From contig NC_022576.1 of the NCBI RefSeq assembly GCF_000477435.1, positions 2,356,001-2,420,000 of the forward strand: 64,000 bases of DNA, written 5' to 3'. The notes under the pieces were generated by a model. It was not told the DNA's origin, did not search any database, and worked only from the letters and a program-made list of their open reading frames with translations. Below, one piece after another: positions 18,424-27,654 of the stretch; within the stretch, counting starts at the first letter, position 1; the number at the start of each line of letters is the position of its first letter. This stretch comes from Candidatus Symbiobacter mobilis CR. GTDB lineage: Bacteria; Pseudomonadota; Gammaproteobacteria; Burkholderiales; Burkholderiaceae_C. The translations under genes and the position numbers were made by a program.

Positions 18424-19617
18424 ATGAATGTGCTGCGTTTTGCCGACCTGATCGCCCAAGGTGCCGTTGCGGGCAAGCGGGTGTTCATCCGCGCCGACCT
18501 CAACGTCCCGCAGGACGACGTAGGGAACGTCACCGAAGACACCCGCATCCGTGCGAGTATTCCGTGCATCAAGATGGCCCTGGATGCCGGAGCCGCCGTG
18601 ATGGTGACCAGCCATCTGGGCCGTCCCACCGAAGGGACGCTCAACCCGGAGGACTCCCTTGCTCCCATAGCCAAGCGCATGGCGGAGTTGCTGGGCCGGG
18701 ATGTGCCGTTGCGCGCCAACTGGGTCGACGGGGTTGATGTGCAGCCAGGGCAAGTCGTCCTGCTCGAAAACTGCCGTGTCAACGTCGGGGAGAAGAAGAA
18801 CAAGGAAGAGCTATCTCGCAAGCTCGCTGCCTTGTGCGACATCTTCGTGCATGATGCCTTTGGCACTGCGCACCGCGCCGAAGCCACCACCTACGGCATC
18901 GCGCAGTTCGCGCCGATCGCCTGCGCTGGCCCGTTGCTCGCCGCAGAAATCGACGCCATCCAGAAAGCGCTGGCGAACCCGAAGCGGCCTTTGGTGGCGA
19001 TCGTCGGTGGTTCCAAGGTATCGACCAAGCTCAGCATCCTGCAAGCGCTGGCCCGCAATGTCGATCAGCTCATCGTCGGTGGCGGCATCGCCAACACCTT
19101 CATGTTGGCGGCAGGGTTGAAGATCGGCAAGAGCCTTGCCGAGCCAACGCTGCTGGCGGAAGCCACCGCCGTGATCGAAGCGATGAAGGCACGTGGCGCG
19201 GAAGTGCCGATCCCCGTCGATGTGGTCACTGCCAAGCAGTTTGCCGCAGACGCTGCGGGGACGGTCAAGGCTGCTACCGACGTTGCCGACGACGACATGA
19301 TCCTCGACATTGGCCCGCAGACGGCGCAAATGCTTGCCCAAAAGCTCAAGGCAGCCGGAACCATCGTCTGGAACGGCCCCGTCGGCGTATTCGAATTCGC
19401 GGCTTTCGAAAATGGTACGCGCACCATCGCGCAGGCCATCGCGGAATCGTCTGCCTTCAGCATTGCCGGGGGTGGGGATACGCTCGCTGCCATTGCCAAG
19501 TACGGCATCGACAAAGACATGGGCTATATCTCGACCGGCGGCGGCGCTTTCCTCGAAGTGCTGGAGGGCAAAACCCTGCCCGCTTTCGAGATCCTGCAAA
19601 AGCGCGCGCAAGGCTGA
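18424..19617 (+). CDS. pgk: Phosphoglycerate kinase
   Basis: Catalyses 1,3-bisphosphoglycerate plus ADP to 3-phosphoglycerate plus ATP; 397 residues, normal length. N-terminal substrate motif [22 protein letters not shown], the nucleotide-side motif [12 protein letters not shown] and C-terminal [12 protein letters not shown] / [15 protein letters not shown] are intact. It follows gap by 2 bases. A strong terminator stands about 60 bases after the stop. Confidence 0.97.
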   Translation: MNVLRFADLIAQGAVAGKRVFIRADLNVPQDDVGNVTEDTRIRASIPCIKMALDAGAAVMVTSHLGRPTEGTLNPEDSLAPIAKRMAELLGRDVPLRANWVDGVDVQPGQVVLLENCRVNVGEKKNKEELSRKLAALCDIFVHDAFGTAHRAEATTYGIAQFAPIACAGPLLAAEIDAIQKALANPKRPLVAIVGGSKVSTKLSILQALARNVDQLIVGGGIANTFMLAAGLKIGKSLAEPTLLAEATAVIEAMKARGAEVPIPVDVVTAKQFAADAAGTVKAATDVADDDMILDIGPQTAQMLAQKLKAAGTIVWNGPVGVFEFAAFENGTRTIAQAIAESSAFSIAGGGDTLAAIAKYGIDKDMGYISTGGGAFLEVLEGKTLPAFEILQKRAQG

Positions 19618-19678
19618 TTCCGCAAGAGCAACACACCAGGACTACCGAATGACCGGGGGGTTCCCCGGTACCTTTCCG

Positions 19679-19703
19679 CCCCACCTTGCGTGGGGATTTT
19701 TTT
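19679..19703 (+). terminator. Rho-independent terminator after gap-pgk
   Basis: CCCCAC and GTGGGG form a 6-bp stem with a CTTGC loop, followed by ATTTTTTT. It ends the gap-pgk unit and also separates it from the convergent tRNA gene. Confidence 0.85.
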
Positions 19704-19808
19704 GCCCTTTGTTGCCCGGCGGAGCACAACGATACGGTGCATGCGACCGCAGCAAAGCGCAAAAAGCGCAAACCGGGAGAAAAACGAAGAGAGAAAACGA
19801 GAGGGGGG

Positions 19809-19885
19809 TGGTAGGCGGTATAGGGATCGAACCTACGACCTTTGCCATGTCAAGGCAACGCTCTAACCATCTGAGCTAACCGCCT
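19809..19885 (-). tRNA. tRNA-Val (anticodon GAC)
   Basis: On the minus strand: acceptor AGGCGGT pairing with ACCGCCT, D-arm GCTC...GAGC, anticodon stem TTGCC/GGCAA with loop TTGACAT (anticodon GAC, decoding GUC/GUU), T-arm with GTTCGATC loop, discriminator A and an encoded CCA tail at 19809-19811. All stems pair. Confidence 0.95.
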
Positions 19886-19957
19886 GTACGGAGGGTTCCG
19901 GAAACCGGTTCCTTCGTCACAAAAAGGATGCACATTGTATCTGGATGACCGCAATGG

Positions 19958-22870
19958 CTACTTGGCTTGTTCTTCGGCAGATGCCGTCGATGCAAATACC
20001 TCCACCCGATTCCGGCCCGCTTTTTTGGCCGCATAGAGCGCATCGTCCGCACGTTTGAGCCATTCTGCTGACGTATCGAAATGCGTTGGCGACCCCATGG
20101 CCAGCCCGATGCTGATCGTGAAACGAATTGCGGTCTCCTCGGATTCGACAACCAGTGCTTCCACAGCCAGCCGCAAGGCTTCGAACCGATCCAACAGGTC
20201 TGCGCGTTCATCCATGGGCATGAACGCGACGAATTCTTCCCCGCCCATGCGTGCGCAGCGATCCGTCTCGCGGCGCAGATGCTCTTGCAGGCAACGCGCC
20301 AAGGCTCGCAGGCATTCGTCACCAGCGGCATGGCCGTACTGGTCGTTGACTTGCTTGAAGTGGTCGATGTCGATCATGGCCACGGCCAAACCCAAGCCTT
20401 GGCGTTGGCACAAGCGGAAATCCCGCGCATATTCCTGGTCGAAAAACTTGCGGTTCCCGATGTCGGTCAGCGAGTCCGTCAGGGTCAGTTGGGCAAGTTG
20501 GCGGTTGGCTTGTTCCAACTGGCGGTTGAGGCTGCCCAATTTGCGATTCCAGACAAACAGCATGACCAGCAACAGCGCTGCGGCTCCGCCCCATTGCCAA
20601 ACCAGGGTCAGGTCGAGTTTTTGTTCGAGCCGCACGCTGTGCCAGCGTTGGTCGATCGCCCGCCTGTCCGCATCGGTCAAGCTGTCGACCATTTTTTGCG
20701 CGATGGAGAGCAGCTCCGGCTCGTCGTTCCGCGTCCCCAGGGACAACGCCCAATCACCCGGAACGCGACCGATCACCTTGATGTCCGCATAGCCCAGCTC
20801 TCGCAAGGAATAGTTGATCGTCGTGAGCGAACCGATGTACCCGTCCAGCTCGCGACGTTGGAGCAGATGCAATCCTTCGCGCTCATTGGTCACTTCGATG
20901 AGGTTCAGCCGGGGATGCCGGGCGCGCAATAGTTCGGCAAAGGCATAGCCCCGCACGATGCCGACGCGCTTGTCGGCAAATTCGTCCAGCCCCTCGACAA
21001 AAGGCGCCTCGATGCGTGCGATCAACACATTCGGCGTCGTGTAGTACGGTGTCGTGAAGTTCATGTACATGCGCCGCAGCGGCGTTTGCATGGCCATGGA
21101 ATACATATCGCAGCGCCGGGACTGCGCGGCCTCCGTCGATTCCTGCCAGGTGCGGGTACGCAGGGGTTCGAGCGGTATCGCCAAAGATCGCGTCATCGCA
21201 GCCAGATAGTCGGCTGCAATGCCGACATGCCGTCCATACGTATCCAGTCCTTCGAGGGGCATCCAGTCCGGATCCAGGCACAGCACCAACTTGCCCCGTT
21301 TGGCCAACCAGGCTTTTTCGGTATCGCTGAACTGGATGCTGGTTGGCGCTTGGGCGAACGTCGTTGCGCCGAGCCAGCGGTTTTCGATGCTGCGGCGTTC
21401 GGTGGGGCTGAGGGCCGCAAGCGCCTTGTTCATGATGTCCGCCAACGGATCAAGCGCAGGGCGCACGCCGAAACGCAAATCCTCGCCGGGATACCCGGGG
21501 AGCTGCAATTCGCCCGCAATGCGTATGCCGTTGAGGTGCAGCGTACGCACCCAATGGTTGCCGTTGTGCAAAGATGCCAGAACGACATCGACATCCCCGG
21601 CAGCTAGCGCATGAAACAAGGCTTCCTGGGAGGCAAAGGCCTTGATCGAATCTCCAAAACGCTGCCGTAGCGTGGCTTCGTAAAAAATACCTGCGCTCAG
21701 GGCAATGCGCAACCCGGATAAATCGTCGAGATCATTGATACGAAAGTTGGGGTCGCGCGTGAACACGACATTGGGAATGACATGGTAGGCATCGGTGAAC
21801 CGGGCCAGCGACTGCCGTTCCGGGGTGCGCGAGATATTGGCCAGCACGTCGATATCGCCGCGCTGGAGCATCTCCAGCAGCACCGACCAACGATCCACCA
21901 CGGGCACGACGCTCAGCCCCGTCAAATCCTGGATGCGTGCGAGGACGTCGACCGACAAGCCTTGGGGCTTTCCGCCATCGACGAAGCTGAAGGGCGCGTA
22001 GTCGCGCATGATGCCCACCCGTACCGGGCCGATCCGGCGCAGATAGTTGGATTGCTGCGCAGTCAGCCGGAACCCGGTGGGGGTTGCGACGGTTTTGCCC
22101 CCAAAGTCTTGCCATACCTCAAGCAGCTTGACCAAGCGTTCGCGGGGAATCGATGCAAGTCCGGCGGCAAGGATGCGGTGGAGTTGGGGCAATTCCTTGC
22201 GAACGCCGATACGGAAATCTTCCAGTTCGAAGCCGTCCATCGCCACGCGACTGGCCACCACCAAGTGGTTGATCCCGGCATTGCGGGCCAGGTAGGCGAG
22301 GGTGACTTCCGGCCCCACGATCGCGTCAACCCACCCAAACGCCAAGGCCCGGATCAGGTTGGGTAGGCCGTCGTATTCCGTGACGGCGATTCCTCTGCGC
22401 GTGAAAGAATTTTTGTAAAAAATGTCTTTGACCAAGCCCACGCGAAACGGTTGGAGGTCTTCGAGCCTGTCGATGGTGGGAAGCGGACGGTTGCCGTCGT
22501 GCATGATCACCGAGCGGCGGTGGTGGTAAGGCTCGGTAAACAAGGTGAATGCCGTGCGTTCCTGGCTCCAGGACATTTCATCGATAGCGTCGATATCGCC
22601 ACGCTGAAACGCTGCATAGACTTCCGGCCAACTGCCGACCTTGTAGTCGAAGCGCAGGCCGGTGCGCTGGGCCAGCTCTTCGAGCACGTCGATGGAAAAC
22701 CCTTCGACCCCTCCATTGCGAACCATCGAATACGGCTCGTTGTCAGCCATCACGCCGATCTTGACAACGGGGTGCTTCGCCACGAATGCCTTGGTATCGG
22801 CATCCACTGCATAGGCAGGCATTGCTCCGATGAGGAACAGGGCAAGTAGCCAGAGGTACCGGGTGAGCAT
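19958..22870 (-). CDS. Membrane diguanylate cyclase with three periplasmic substrate-binding domains
   Basis: Makes c-di-GMP in response to a periplasmic ligand; 970 residues. A signal peptide (1-20, ending near AMPAYA) is followed by three SBP_bac_3-type domains in tandem (about 30-270, 285-515, 525-755), each beginning with a VKIGVMADNEPYS-, VRVGIMRDYAPFS- or LVLCLDPDWMP-like strand. A transmembrane helix (WQWGGAAALLLVMLFVW) and a short coiled coil lead to a GGDEF domain. The active-site motif is GGEEF (876-880), and an inhibitory I-site RETD stands five residues before it, so the enzyme should be active and product-inhibited. ATG 22870 was chosen because it starts the signal peptide. Ligands are probably amino acids or similar small molecules, by family. 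Confidence 0.9.
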   Translation of the reverse strand: MLTRYLWLLALFLIGAMPAYAVDADTKAFVAKHPVVKIGVMADNEPYSMVRNGGVEGFSIDVLEELAQRTGLRFDYKVGSWPEVYAAFQRGDIDAIDEMSWSQERTAFTLFTEPYHHRRSVIMHDGNRPLPTIDRLEDLQPFRVGLVKDIFYKNSFTRRGIAVTEYDGLPNLIRALAFGWVDAIVGPEVTLAYLARNAGINHLVVASRVAMDGFELEDFRIGVRKELPQLHRILAAGLASIPRERLVKLLEVWQDFGGKTVATPTGFRLTAQQSNYLRRIGPVRVGIMRDYAPFSFVDGGKPQGLSVDVLARIQDLTGLSVVPVVDRWSVLLEMLQRGDIDVLANISRTPERQSLARFTDAYHVIPNVVFTRDPNFRINDLDDLSGLRIALSAGIFYEATLRQRFGDSIKAFASQEALFHALAAGDVDVVLASLHNGNHWVRTLHLNGIRIAGELQLPGYPGEDLRFGVRPALDPLADIMNKALAALSPTERRSIENRWLGATTFAQAPTSIQFSDTEKAWLAKRGKLVLCLDPDWMPLEGLDTYGRHVGIAADYLAAMTRSLAIPLEPLRTRTWQESTEAAQSRRCDMYSMAMQTPLRRMYMNFTTPYYTTPNVLIARIEAPFVEGLDEFADKRVGIVRGYAFAELLRARHPRLNLIEVTNEREGLHLLQRRELDGYIGSLTTINYSLRELGYADIKVIGRVPGDWALSLGTRNDEPELLSIAQKMVDSLTDADRRAIDQRWHSVRLEQKLDLTLVWQWGGAAALLLVMLFVWNRKLGSLNRQLEQANRQLAQLTLTDSLTDIGNRKFFDQEYARDFRLCQRQGLGLAVAMIDIDHFKQVNDQYGHAAGDECLRALARCLQEHLRRETDRCARMGGEEFVAFMPMDERADLLDRFEALRLAVEALVVESEETAIRFTISIGLAMGSPTHFDTSAEWLKRADDALYAAKKAGRNRVEVFASTASAEEQAK

Positions 22871-22928
22871 GGCAGGGGGTGGTGAATGGAAGGGGAGCGC
22901 CAACAACGAAAAGACGGCAAAAACTATA

Positions 22929-22990
22929 GGACTCACGAAGAATTGTTCCATCTAGGCTGGCCCACGCAGACAGTACAAGGTTCTAAGTCC
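22929..22990. repeat. MITE-B, internally deleted copy
   Basis: About 62 bases starting GGACTCACG and ending AAGTCC. The left part (ATCTAGGCTGGCCCACGCAG, ACAGTAC) matches the copy at 60543-60643; the middle and most of the right part are missing. No coding capacity. Confidence 0.6.
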
Positions 22991-23026
22991 TACACCATAG
23001 TGCAGCCGCTCAAGAACCGATGGCTC

Positions 23027-25792
23027 TCACAAAGGAATACTGCCAATGTTCTTCTTGAGCAAAGCCTGCGTGCGTGGCCGCCCCGTCATCGAAGTCTCGA
23101 AGCCTAGCCCGCATCGATAAATTTCGGGCAGGAAAAGCCGTTTCTCGCCCAAGTTGCCGTCCATATCCTCATAGATCACGCCCAGTTCTTGGAGCGCACT
23201 CAACAAGTTGGCGTCGAGCCGAGCTTCTGCAGGGCTGAACGGAATGCGGATGTTGCGAATGCCATGTTCTTCCATCAAGGCCGTCCACCTTCGCAGTGAC
23301 GCGATTTCCTGTTTGGCCTCGCTGATTTTTTCTTGACTGCACAGTGGAATGGCCTTGCGCATGGATTCTGGAGACAGGATGCGGTCAGGCCAGGCCGAAC
23401 TGGTTTGTGTAGATTCGAGTTCCGCAGCAAACCGTAGGAATCGAACCAAGTCACGTGCCTGTACGAGGCCTTTCAGATCGGATAAGGCAGCATATACCCA
23501 TCGGGCTGAATGCGCCTCTTTGGATTTTTCACGTCCCAGCTTTTTTCCCCACAACCGTTCTAGTTGGTCTTTCAACTGTTCTATGCGCAGGGACTCCGCC
23601 GATTTCGGGTCGTCGGGAAAAATTTGTGCCTGGCAGCACAGCATGAAAGCAAGTTGCAAGAAGTTCTCGGGGTTCCATTGCAGTCGGAAGGGCTGGAAGC
23701 GTTGCAGCAATTGGCCCAGGTTCTGGCGTACCGTGGCATAGACATAGTCTGCCCGTATGAAGATCATGACCCCAATGTGTCGGTTTTCCAGTTCGCCGAT
23801 GCGATTGGGCAAGCGCAGCAGCGCCTGGATTGCGTCGATGGAGCATTCTTTGGTGGCATCTTCGAATACATCTTCGATCCCATCGACAACAAAGACGATA
23901 CGATGACCGCGAGTAATCAGCAGGTCGTTGAGATCGTGCAAGCCACTCGTGGCCACGCCCAATTGTTGGGCTATGAGCCCATCCCAGAACTCTTCCCAGG
24001 TTGCTGGCGGTGTGTGGATCGCCTGCTGGATTCGTCGGTACACCTCTGTACCGCGTAGCAAGCAGTGCTTGTCACCAGCAATGACATCCAAAGCTCGCCT
24101 CTGTGCTGTTTTGATTTCGCCATCGGGCTTGTCTTCCATGTTGCCAGACCAGAGAACGGGAAAAATCGCAGCATTGATGATGGTATGGGCTTCGAACCCC
24201 AGCTTTTCCAAAAAGCCAGGCCAAGTCCCCGTTCTGACCATCTGTCTAAACGTGAATGTCTTGCCCGCACCTTTGGCGCCAATCACCAGCACATTGGGCA
24301 GTTCCTTCGCATAGTGTTTGCCCAGATTGCGTAACGGTTCGATAGCCAGCATGGCAGATGCGGTATGACCATCAGCAAACCCGGCTGCATCGCATACCTC
24401 GTGCAAACGATGCGCTTGCTGTAGTCGCGTCGATGATGGGAGTCTGGCCATATCCGGCCTGGGTACTTGCTGTGCGCGGGTGGGCGAGGCGTACAACGCT
24501 GTGGCCCATTCGCAGGCACTGGCGAACAACCTGCCCGATTGCGGAAGGACCTCCAGTGCTTCACGCACTGTACTGACAGCCATCAGGGTGCTGAGAAATT
24601 CAGCTTCCAGCCATTGCACACCTGGCGTCAGTGCATCGTCACCGGGGTATGCCTCGCCCAATGCTTTCAATGCCTGCTCGTAGTGTCCGCCTTCCCGCAG
24701 TGTCTTGGTAAGCATGCTCAACACCACAGTGGGACGAGCATCCCCCTGTTGGTCTGCGGGGAGACGCCGGTTGAAGAAGTGCAAGCGTTGCAGTACTTCT
24801 TTCATGCCTTCCACCGACTGGGGGGCCACTGTGCTTACGAAAAAGTGGTCTACCCGAGGATCGAACAAGATGGGACTAGCCAACTCGCTCAAGCCTGCTC
24901 GAAGGTCGATGAAAACTGCGTCGACTCCAAGGCGTTGCCCTAGCGCATGCAATCGATCCGACAACTGCCATGGATTGGCAGGATTTCGCGCCAAATGCTC
25001 CGGTGTGACAGGCATGTCTTGGATTGCGCCCAATTCCAGCGTGGCCGGCAACACAAACAACTCTCGCTGTCTACCCGCCACATTCAACGAGGTTTTGCGC
25101 AATTCTTCAGCAAAGAAATCCAGCGTGGCATCAATGCCCAATGGTGGATAGTGCAGTGCTTCGAGCAGATGCACGAAAGATACCGTAGGCCGATTCATCG
25201 TATCCAGCCAAAAGCTGATGCCCGGCGCTTCCAGGTCTGCGTCTACCACCAAGATTTTTTTGGGGGTGGAACTAGGCACCATCATGCATGCTGTCACATA
25301 GGTCATGAGTGTGGTGGTACGCCCTACGCCACCCTTGAACGAGTGAAACGATACCAAGTCAGGGCCGACATTCCATGATGGAGGACATGCATCGCACCCT
25401 ATCGACTGAGGATGTATAGACTCTTCCGTGGGCTGCATCGCTTCCACCGAGGGCAGGTAGGTCATATCCCGCCAGAGCGGATAGGTTTGCATGGCAGGAA
25501 TCATGGGCGCAGCCGCTGCTTCCTGTACCAGTTCCACCGGGTATAGAGCGGCACCGATACGTAGGCGGATGGCACGTTCAGCACGGTGGTACGCTGGACC
25601 AAACATGCTGGCTAACCAATCATCTACCTGTACGGCCTCAGTGCAGTGGCGAATCTCTATGCCATCGGCAAAGCAGTCCACACCATGCACGCCCGCAGGC
25701 AATTGAGTCCATAGCGCCGTGCGCTGTTTGAGCAGGCGATCTACGTCCAGCCACGTCAAAAGTCGCTCTGCTACGGAGGACTGTAGGCTCAT
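23027..25792 (-). CDS. Large two-NTPase protein: KGGVGR-type ParA-like domain plus second P-loop ATPase
   Basis: Protein of 921 residues. An N-terminal region (1-140) without recognised fold precedes a ParA/MinD-like domain: FKGGVGRTT (152-160, the KGGVGR variant of KGGVGKT, lysine replaced by R at the usual GK position), VVDADLEAPG (182-191) and VFIDLRAGLSE (293-303). A second P-loop, VIGAKGAGKTFTF (503-515), and Walker B IVFVVDGIEDVF (632-643) define a STAND/KAP-like ATPase, followed by helical C-terminal sequence. Such KGGVGR ATPases occur in predicted biological-conflict systems; function here is inference. ATG 25792 overlaps the stop of the HEPN-like gene (ATGA) and has GGAGAA upstream, so the two proteins are made together. 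Confidence 0.75.
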   Translation of the reverse strand: MSLQSSVAERLLTWLDVDRLLKQRTALWTQLPAGVHGVDCFADGIEIRHCTEAVQVDDWLASMFGPAYHRAERAIRLRIGAALYPVELVQEAAAAPMIPAMQTYPLWRDMTYLPSVEAMQPTEESIHPQSIGCDACPPSWNVGPDLVSFHSFKGGVGRTTTLMTYVTACMMVPSSTPKKILVVDADLEAPGISFWLDTMNRPTVSFVHLLEALHYPPLGIDATLDFFAEELRKTSLNVAGRQRELFVLPATLELGAIQDMPVTPEHLARNPANPWQLSDRLHALGQRLGVDAVFIDLRAGLSELASPILFDPRVDHFFVSTVAPQSVEGMKEVLQRLHFFNRRLPADQQGDARPTVVLSMLTKTLREGGHYEQALKALGEAYPGDDALTPGVQWLEAEFLSTLMAVSTVREALEVLPQSGRLFASACEWATALYASPTRAQQVPRPDMARLPSSTRLQQAHRLHEVCDAAGFADGHTASAMLAIEPLRNLGKHYAKELPNVLVIGAKGAGKTFTFRQMVRTGTWPGFLEKLGFEAHTIINAAIFPVLWSGNMEDKPDGEIKTAQRRALDVIAGDKHCLLRGTEVYRRIQQAIHTPPATWEEFWDGLIAQQLGVATSGLHDLNDLLITRGHRIVFVVDGIEDVFEDATKECSIDAIQALLRLPNRIGELENRHIGVMIFIRADYVYATVRQNLGQLLQRFQPFRLQWNPENFLQLAFMLCCQAQIFPDDPKSAESLRIEQLKDQLERLWGKKLGREKSKEAHSARWVYAALSDLKGLVQARDLVRFLRFAAELESTQTSSAWPDRILSPESMRKAIPLCSQEKISEAKQEIASLRRWTALMEEHGIRNIRIPFSPAEARLDANLLSALQELGVIYEDMDGNLGEKRLFLPEIYRCGLGFETSMTGRPRTQALLKKNIGSIPL

Positions 25793-26226
25793 CGGAGTTC
25801 TCCTTGAATCCATCGCAGCACTTGTCGTAGTTGGTGCTCGCATTGCGCGTCGGTAGGCACGATGCACTCCCCTCCATAGCGCCAAACTTGGTGCAGGATG
25901 CTGATGTCGCCATGGCGAGATAGCCGAGCTTGGTTATGGGTGACTGGCCGGAGCTCCAAGTGCGCAGGCAACGAGAACCCTGAGCCTGCTTGCAGTGCTT
26001 TGAGAAGCTGACGCAGGTCATGACCGGTGTTGTCTATATCCATACGGTCAAACAAGCTGCGGCCCTGCCGTTTGAGCCACACGGCCTTCAGACCGCATTC
26101 CACAGCGTACAAGAGCAGAAGACGGTGCGGGTTTTTGCAGGCATCGTCGGCCATAGAGGATGCTATGGATGACAGCTCTCGCCATGCTCGGCGCAATTCG
26201 CGGTCGGTAAAGGGAATAGCGCCCAT
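25789..26226 (-). CDS. HEPN-like helical protein paired with the KGGVGR ATPase
   Basis: All-helical protein of 145 residues. The pattern DDACKNPHRLLLLYAVECGL, LKAVWLKRQG, then GHDLRQLLKAL and a late WRYGGE resembles HEPN-fold proteins, which often act as toxins or RNases next to NTPases. A clear Rx4-6H ribonuclease motif is not obvious (RLSRHGDISILH is the nearest candidate), so it may be a non-catalytic partner. Its stop overlaps the start of the large ATPase gene by 4 bases. It lies 98 bases after aceF on the same strand and could be read from that operon or its own promoter. Confidence 0.6.
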   Translation of the reverse strand: MGAIPFTDRELRRAWRELSSIASSMADDACKNPHRLLLLYAVECGLKAVWLKRQGRSLFDRMDIDNTGHDLRQLLKALQAGSGFSLPAHLELRPVTHNQARLSRHGDISILHQVWRYGGECIVPTDAQCEHQLRQVLRWIQGELR

Positions 26227-26324
26227 ACAGAGATTGTTCGCAGCCGGTTTTCCTACATTGCCAACGCTGGCTGATGGATAAGGTCAGTGCAATGCATCGC
26301 TGCGCTTTCTATCAATGCCTCTCG

Positions 26325-27590
26325 TTATAGCAGCACCCTGCGGAAGTCTTCCAGAATCCCCTGCAAGTGCGCAAGAAAACGCGCTGCGCCAGCCCCGTCG
26401 ACGACGCGGTGATCCCAGCTTAGCGATAGGGGGAGCATCAGGCGCGGGACGAATGCCGTGCCGTTCCATGCCGGGGCTTGCTGGGCGCGGCAGACGCCAA
26501 GAATGGCCACTTCCGGCGCGTTGATGATGGGGGTGAAGTACCGCCCGCCGATCCCGCCCAGGCTGCTGATCGTGAAGGTCGCGCCGCTCATTTCCGCAGG
26601 CGATAGCTTGCCTTCGCGCGCCTTGGCTGCGAGCGCAGCGGTTTCTTGGGCAATCTGGACGATGCCTTTTTGGTCGGCGTCGCGCAGAACGGGGACGACC
26701 AGCCCTTGCGGGGTGTCCGCAGCAAAGCCGATGTGGTAATACTTTTTGAGCACCAGGGCATCGCCATCGAGCGAGCTGTTGAACGACGGGAATTTTTGTA
26801 GTGTTGCGGCGCAGGCGCGGATCAAAAAGGCCAGCATCGTCAGCTTGGTTCCCGCCGATGCCAGCTCCGCATTGATCGTGACGCGGAAGGCTTCGAGTTC
26901 GGTGATGTCGGCATCGTCGTGGTTGGTGACGGTGGGAATCCCCATCGCATTGCGGGTGAGATGCGCAGCGCTGATTTTTTGGATTCGGCCCAGCGGCTTG
27001 CGTTCGATGGGGCCGAATTTGGCGTGATCGACCTGCGGCCATGGGGGCAGATCAAGGGATGGGGATGCTGCCGCAGTGCCAGTCACCGGGTCAGGAACCG
27101 TTGCAGGCACCGCAGCGACGGGGGCGGAGGCCATAGAACGGACATCGTCTGCAGTGATGCGGCCATTCGGGCCGGTGGGCGGGACGGTGTCGAGCGGAAC
27201 GCCCTGTGTACGCGCTTCCTGGCGTGCCAGCGGGGAGGCATGGATAGGCCCCTGCGCTATTGCAGCGGGTGGTGCAGCGGGTGGTGCGCTGGGCAAGGCT
27301 GATGCAGGGGAAGGTGTTGCAGGGGCAGTGCTCGGGGCAGAGGCTTGCGCCACGTCCGTGTCGAGCACCAGCAGCGCAGAGCCTTCGCGCACTTGGTCGC
27401 CGACCGCGACAAGCAGCGATTGCACGATACCGGCGTGGGTGGAGGGAATCTCCATCGACGCTTTGTCGGATTCGACGGTGACCAAACTTTGGCCTACGGA
27501 AATTCGATCACCGGGGGCGACGAGCAATTCGATGATGCCGACATCCGCAAAATCGCCGATATCGGGCACCTGGACGGTAAGGGAAGGCAC
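26325..27590 (-). CDS. aceF: Pyruvate dehydrogenase E2, dihydrolipoyl acetyltransferase
   Basis: E2 core of the pyruvate dehydrogenase complex, 421 residues. One lipoyl domain (1-75) with K43 in ESDKASMEIPS, an Ala/Pro-rich swinging linker, an E1/E3-binding domain (about 125-165, ASPLARQEARTQGV), and a catalytic domain ending in DHRVVDGAGA (H394, D398). The start is GTG at 27590, giving MPSLTVQVPDIGDF; AGGAG lies 9 bases upstream. E. coli AceF has three lipoyl domains; a single one is common elsewhere. It follows aceE by 64 bases; that gap contains imperfect repeats of ATACGGT. No lpd (E3) gene follows. Confidence 0.95.
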   Translation of the reverse strand: MPSLTVQVPDIGDFADVGIIELLVAPGDRISVGQSLVTVESDKASMEIPSTHAGIVQSLLVAVGDQVREGSALLVLDTDVAQASAPSTAPATPSPASALPSAPPAAPPAAIAQGPIHASPLARQEARTQGVPLDTVPPTGPNGRITADDVRSMASAPVAAVPATVPDPVTGTAAASPSLDLPPWPQVDHAKFGPIERKPLGRIQKISAAHLTRNAMGIPTVTNHDDADITELEAFRVTINAELASAGTKLTMLAFLIRACAATLQKFPSFNSSLDGDALVLKKYYHIGFAADTPQGLVVPVLRDADQKGIVQIAQETAALAAKAREGKLSPAEMSGATFTISSLGGIGGRYFTPIINAPEVAILGVCRAQQAPAWNGTAFVPRLMLPLSLSWDHRVVDGAGAARFLAHLQGILEDFRRVLL

Positions 27591-27654
27591 GGTTTTTCTC
27601 CTGTTGGATACGGTAAGGAATACGGTGGGGGATACGGTGGGAATGCGGTACGGC

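Noticed and set aside
19809..19885. tRNA-Val as an integration site for a mobile element
   Set aside because: No repeat of the tRNA 3' end and no integrase lies next to it.
23027..25792. The large ATPase as a plasmid or chromosome ParA
   Set aside because: KGGVGR variant, second P-loop and 921-residue size do not fit ParA, and no parB-like partner follows.
27606..27650. Possible CRISPR-like or iteron array in the aceE-aceF gap
   Set aside because: Only three to four imperfect copies of an 8-base unit, no regular spacer; more likely slippage repeat.
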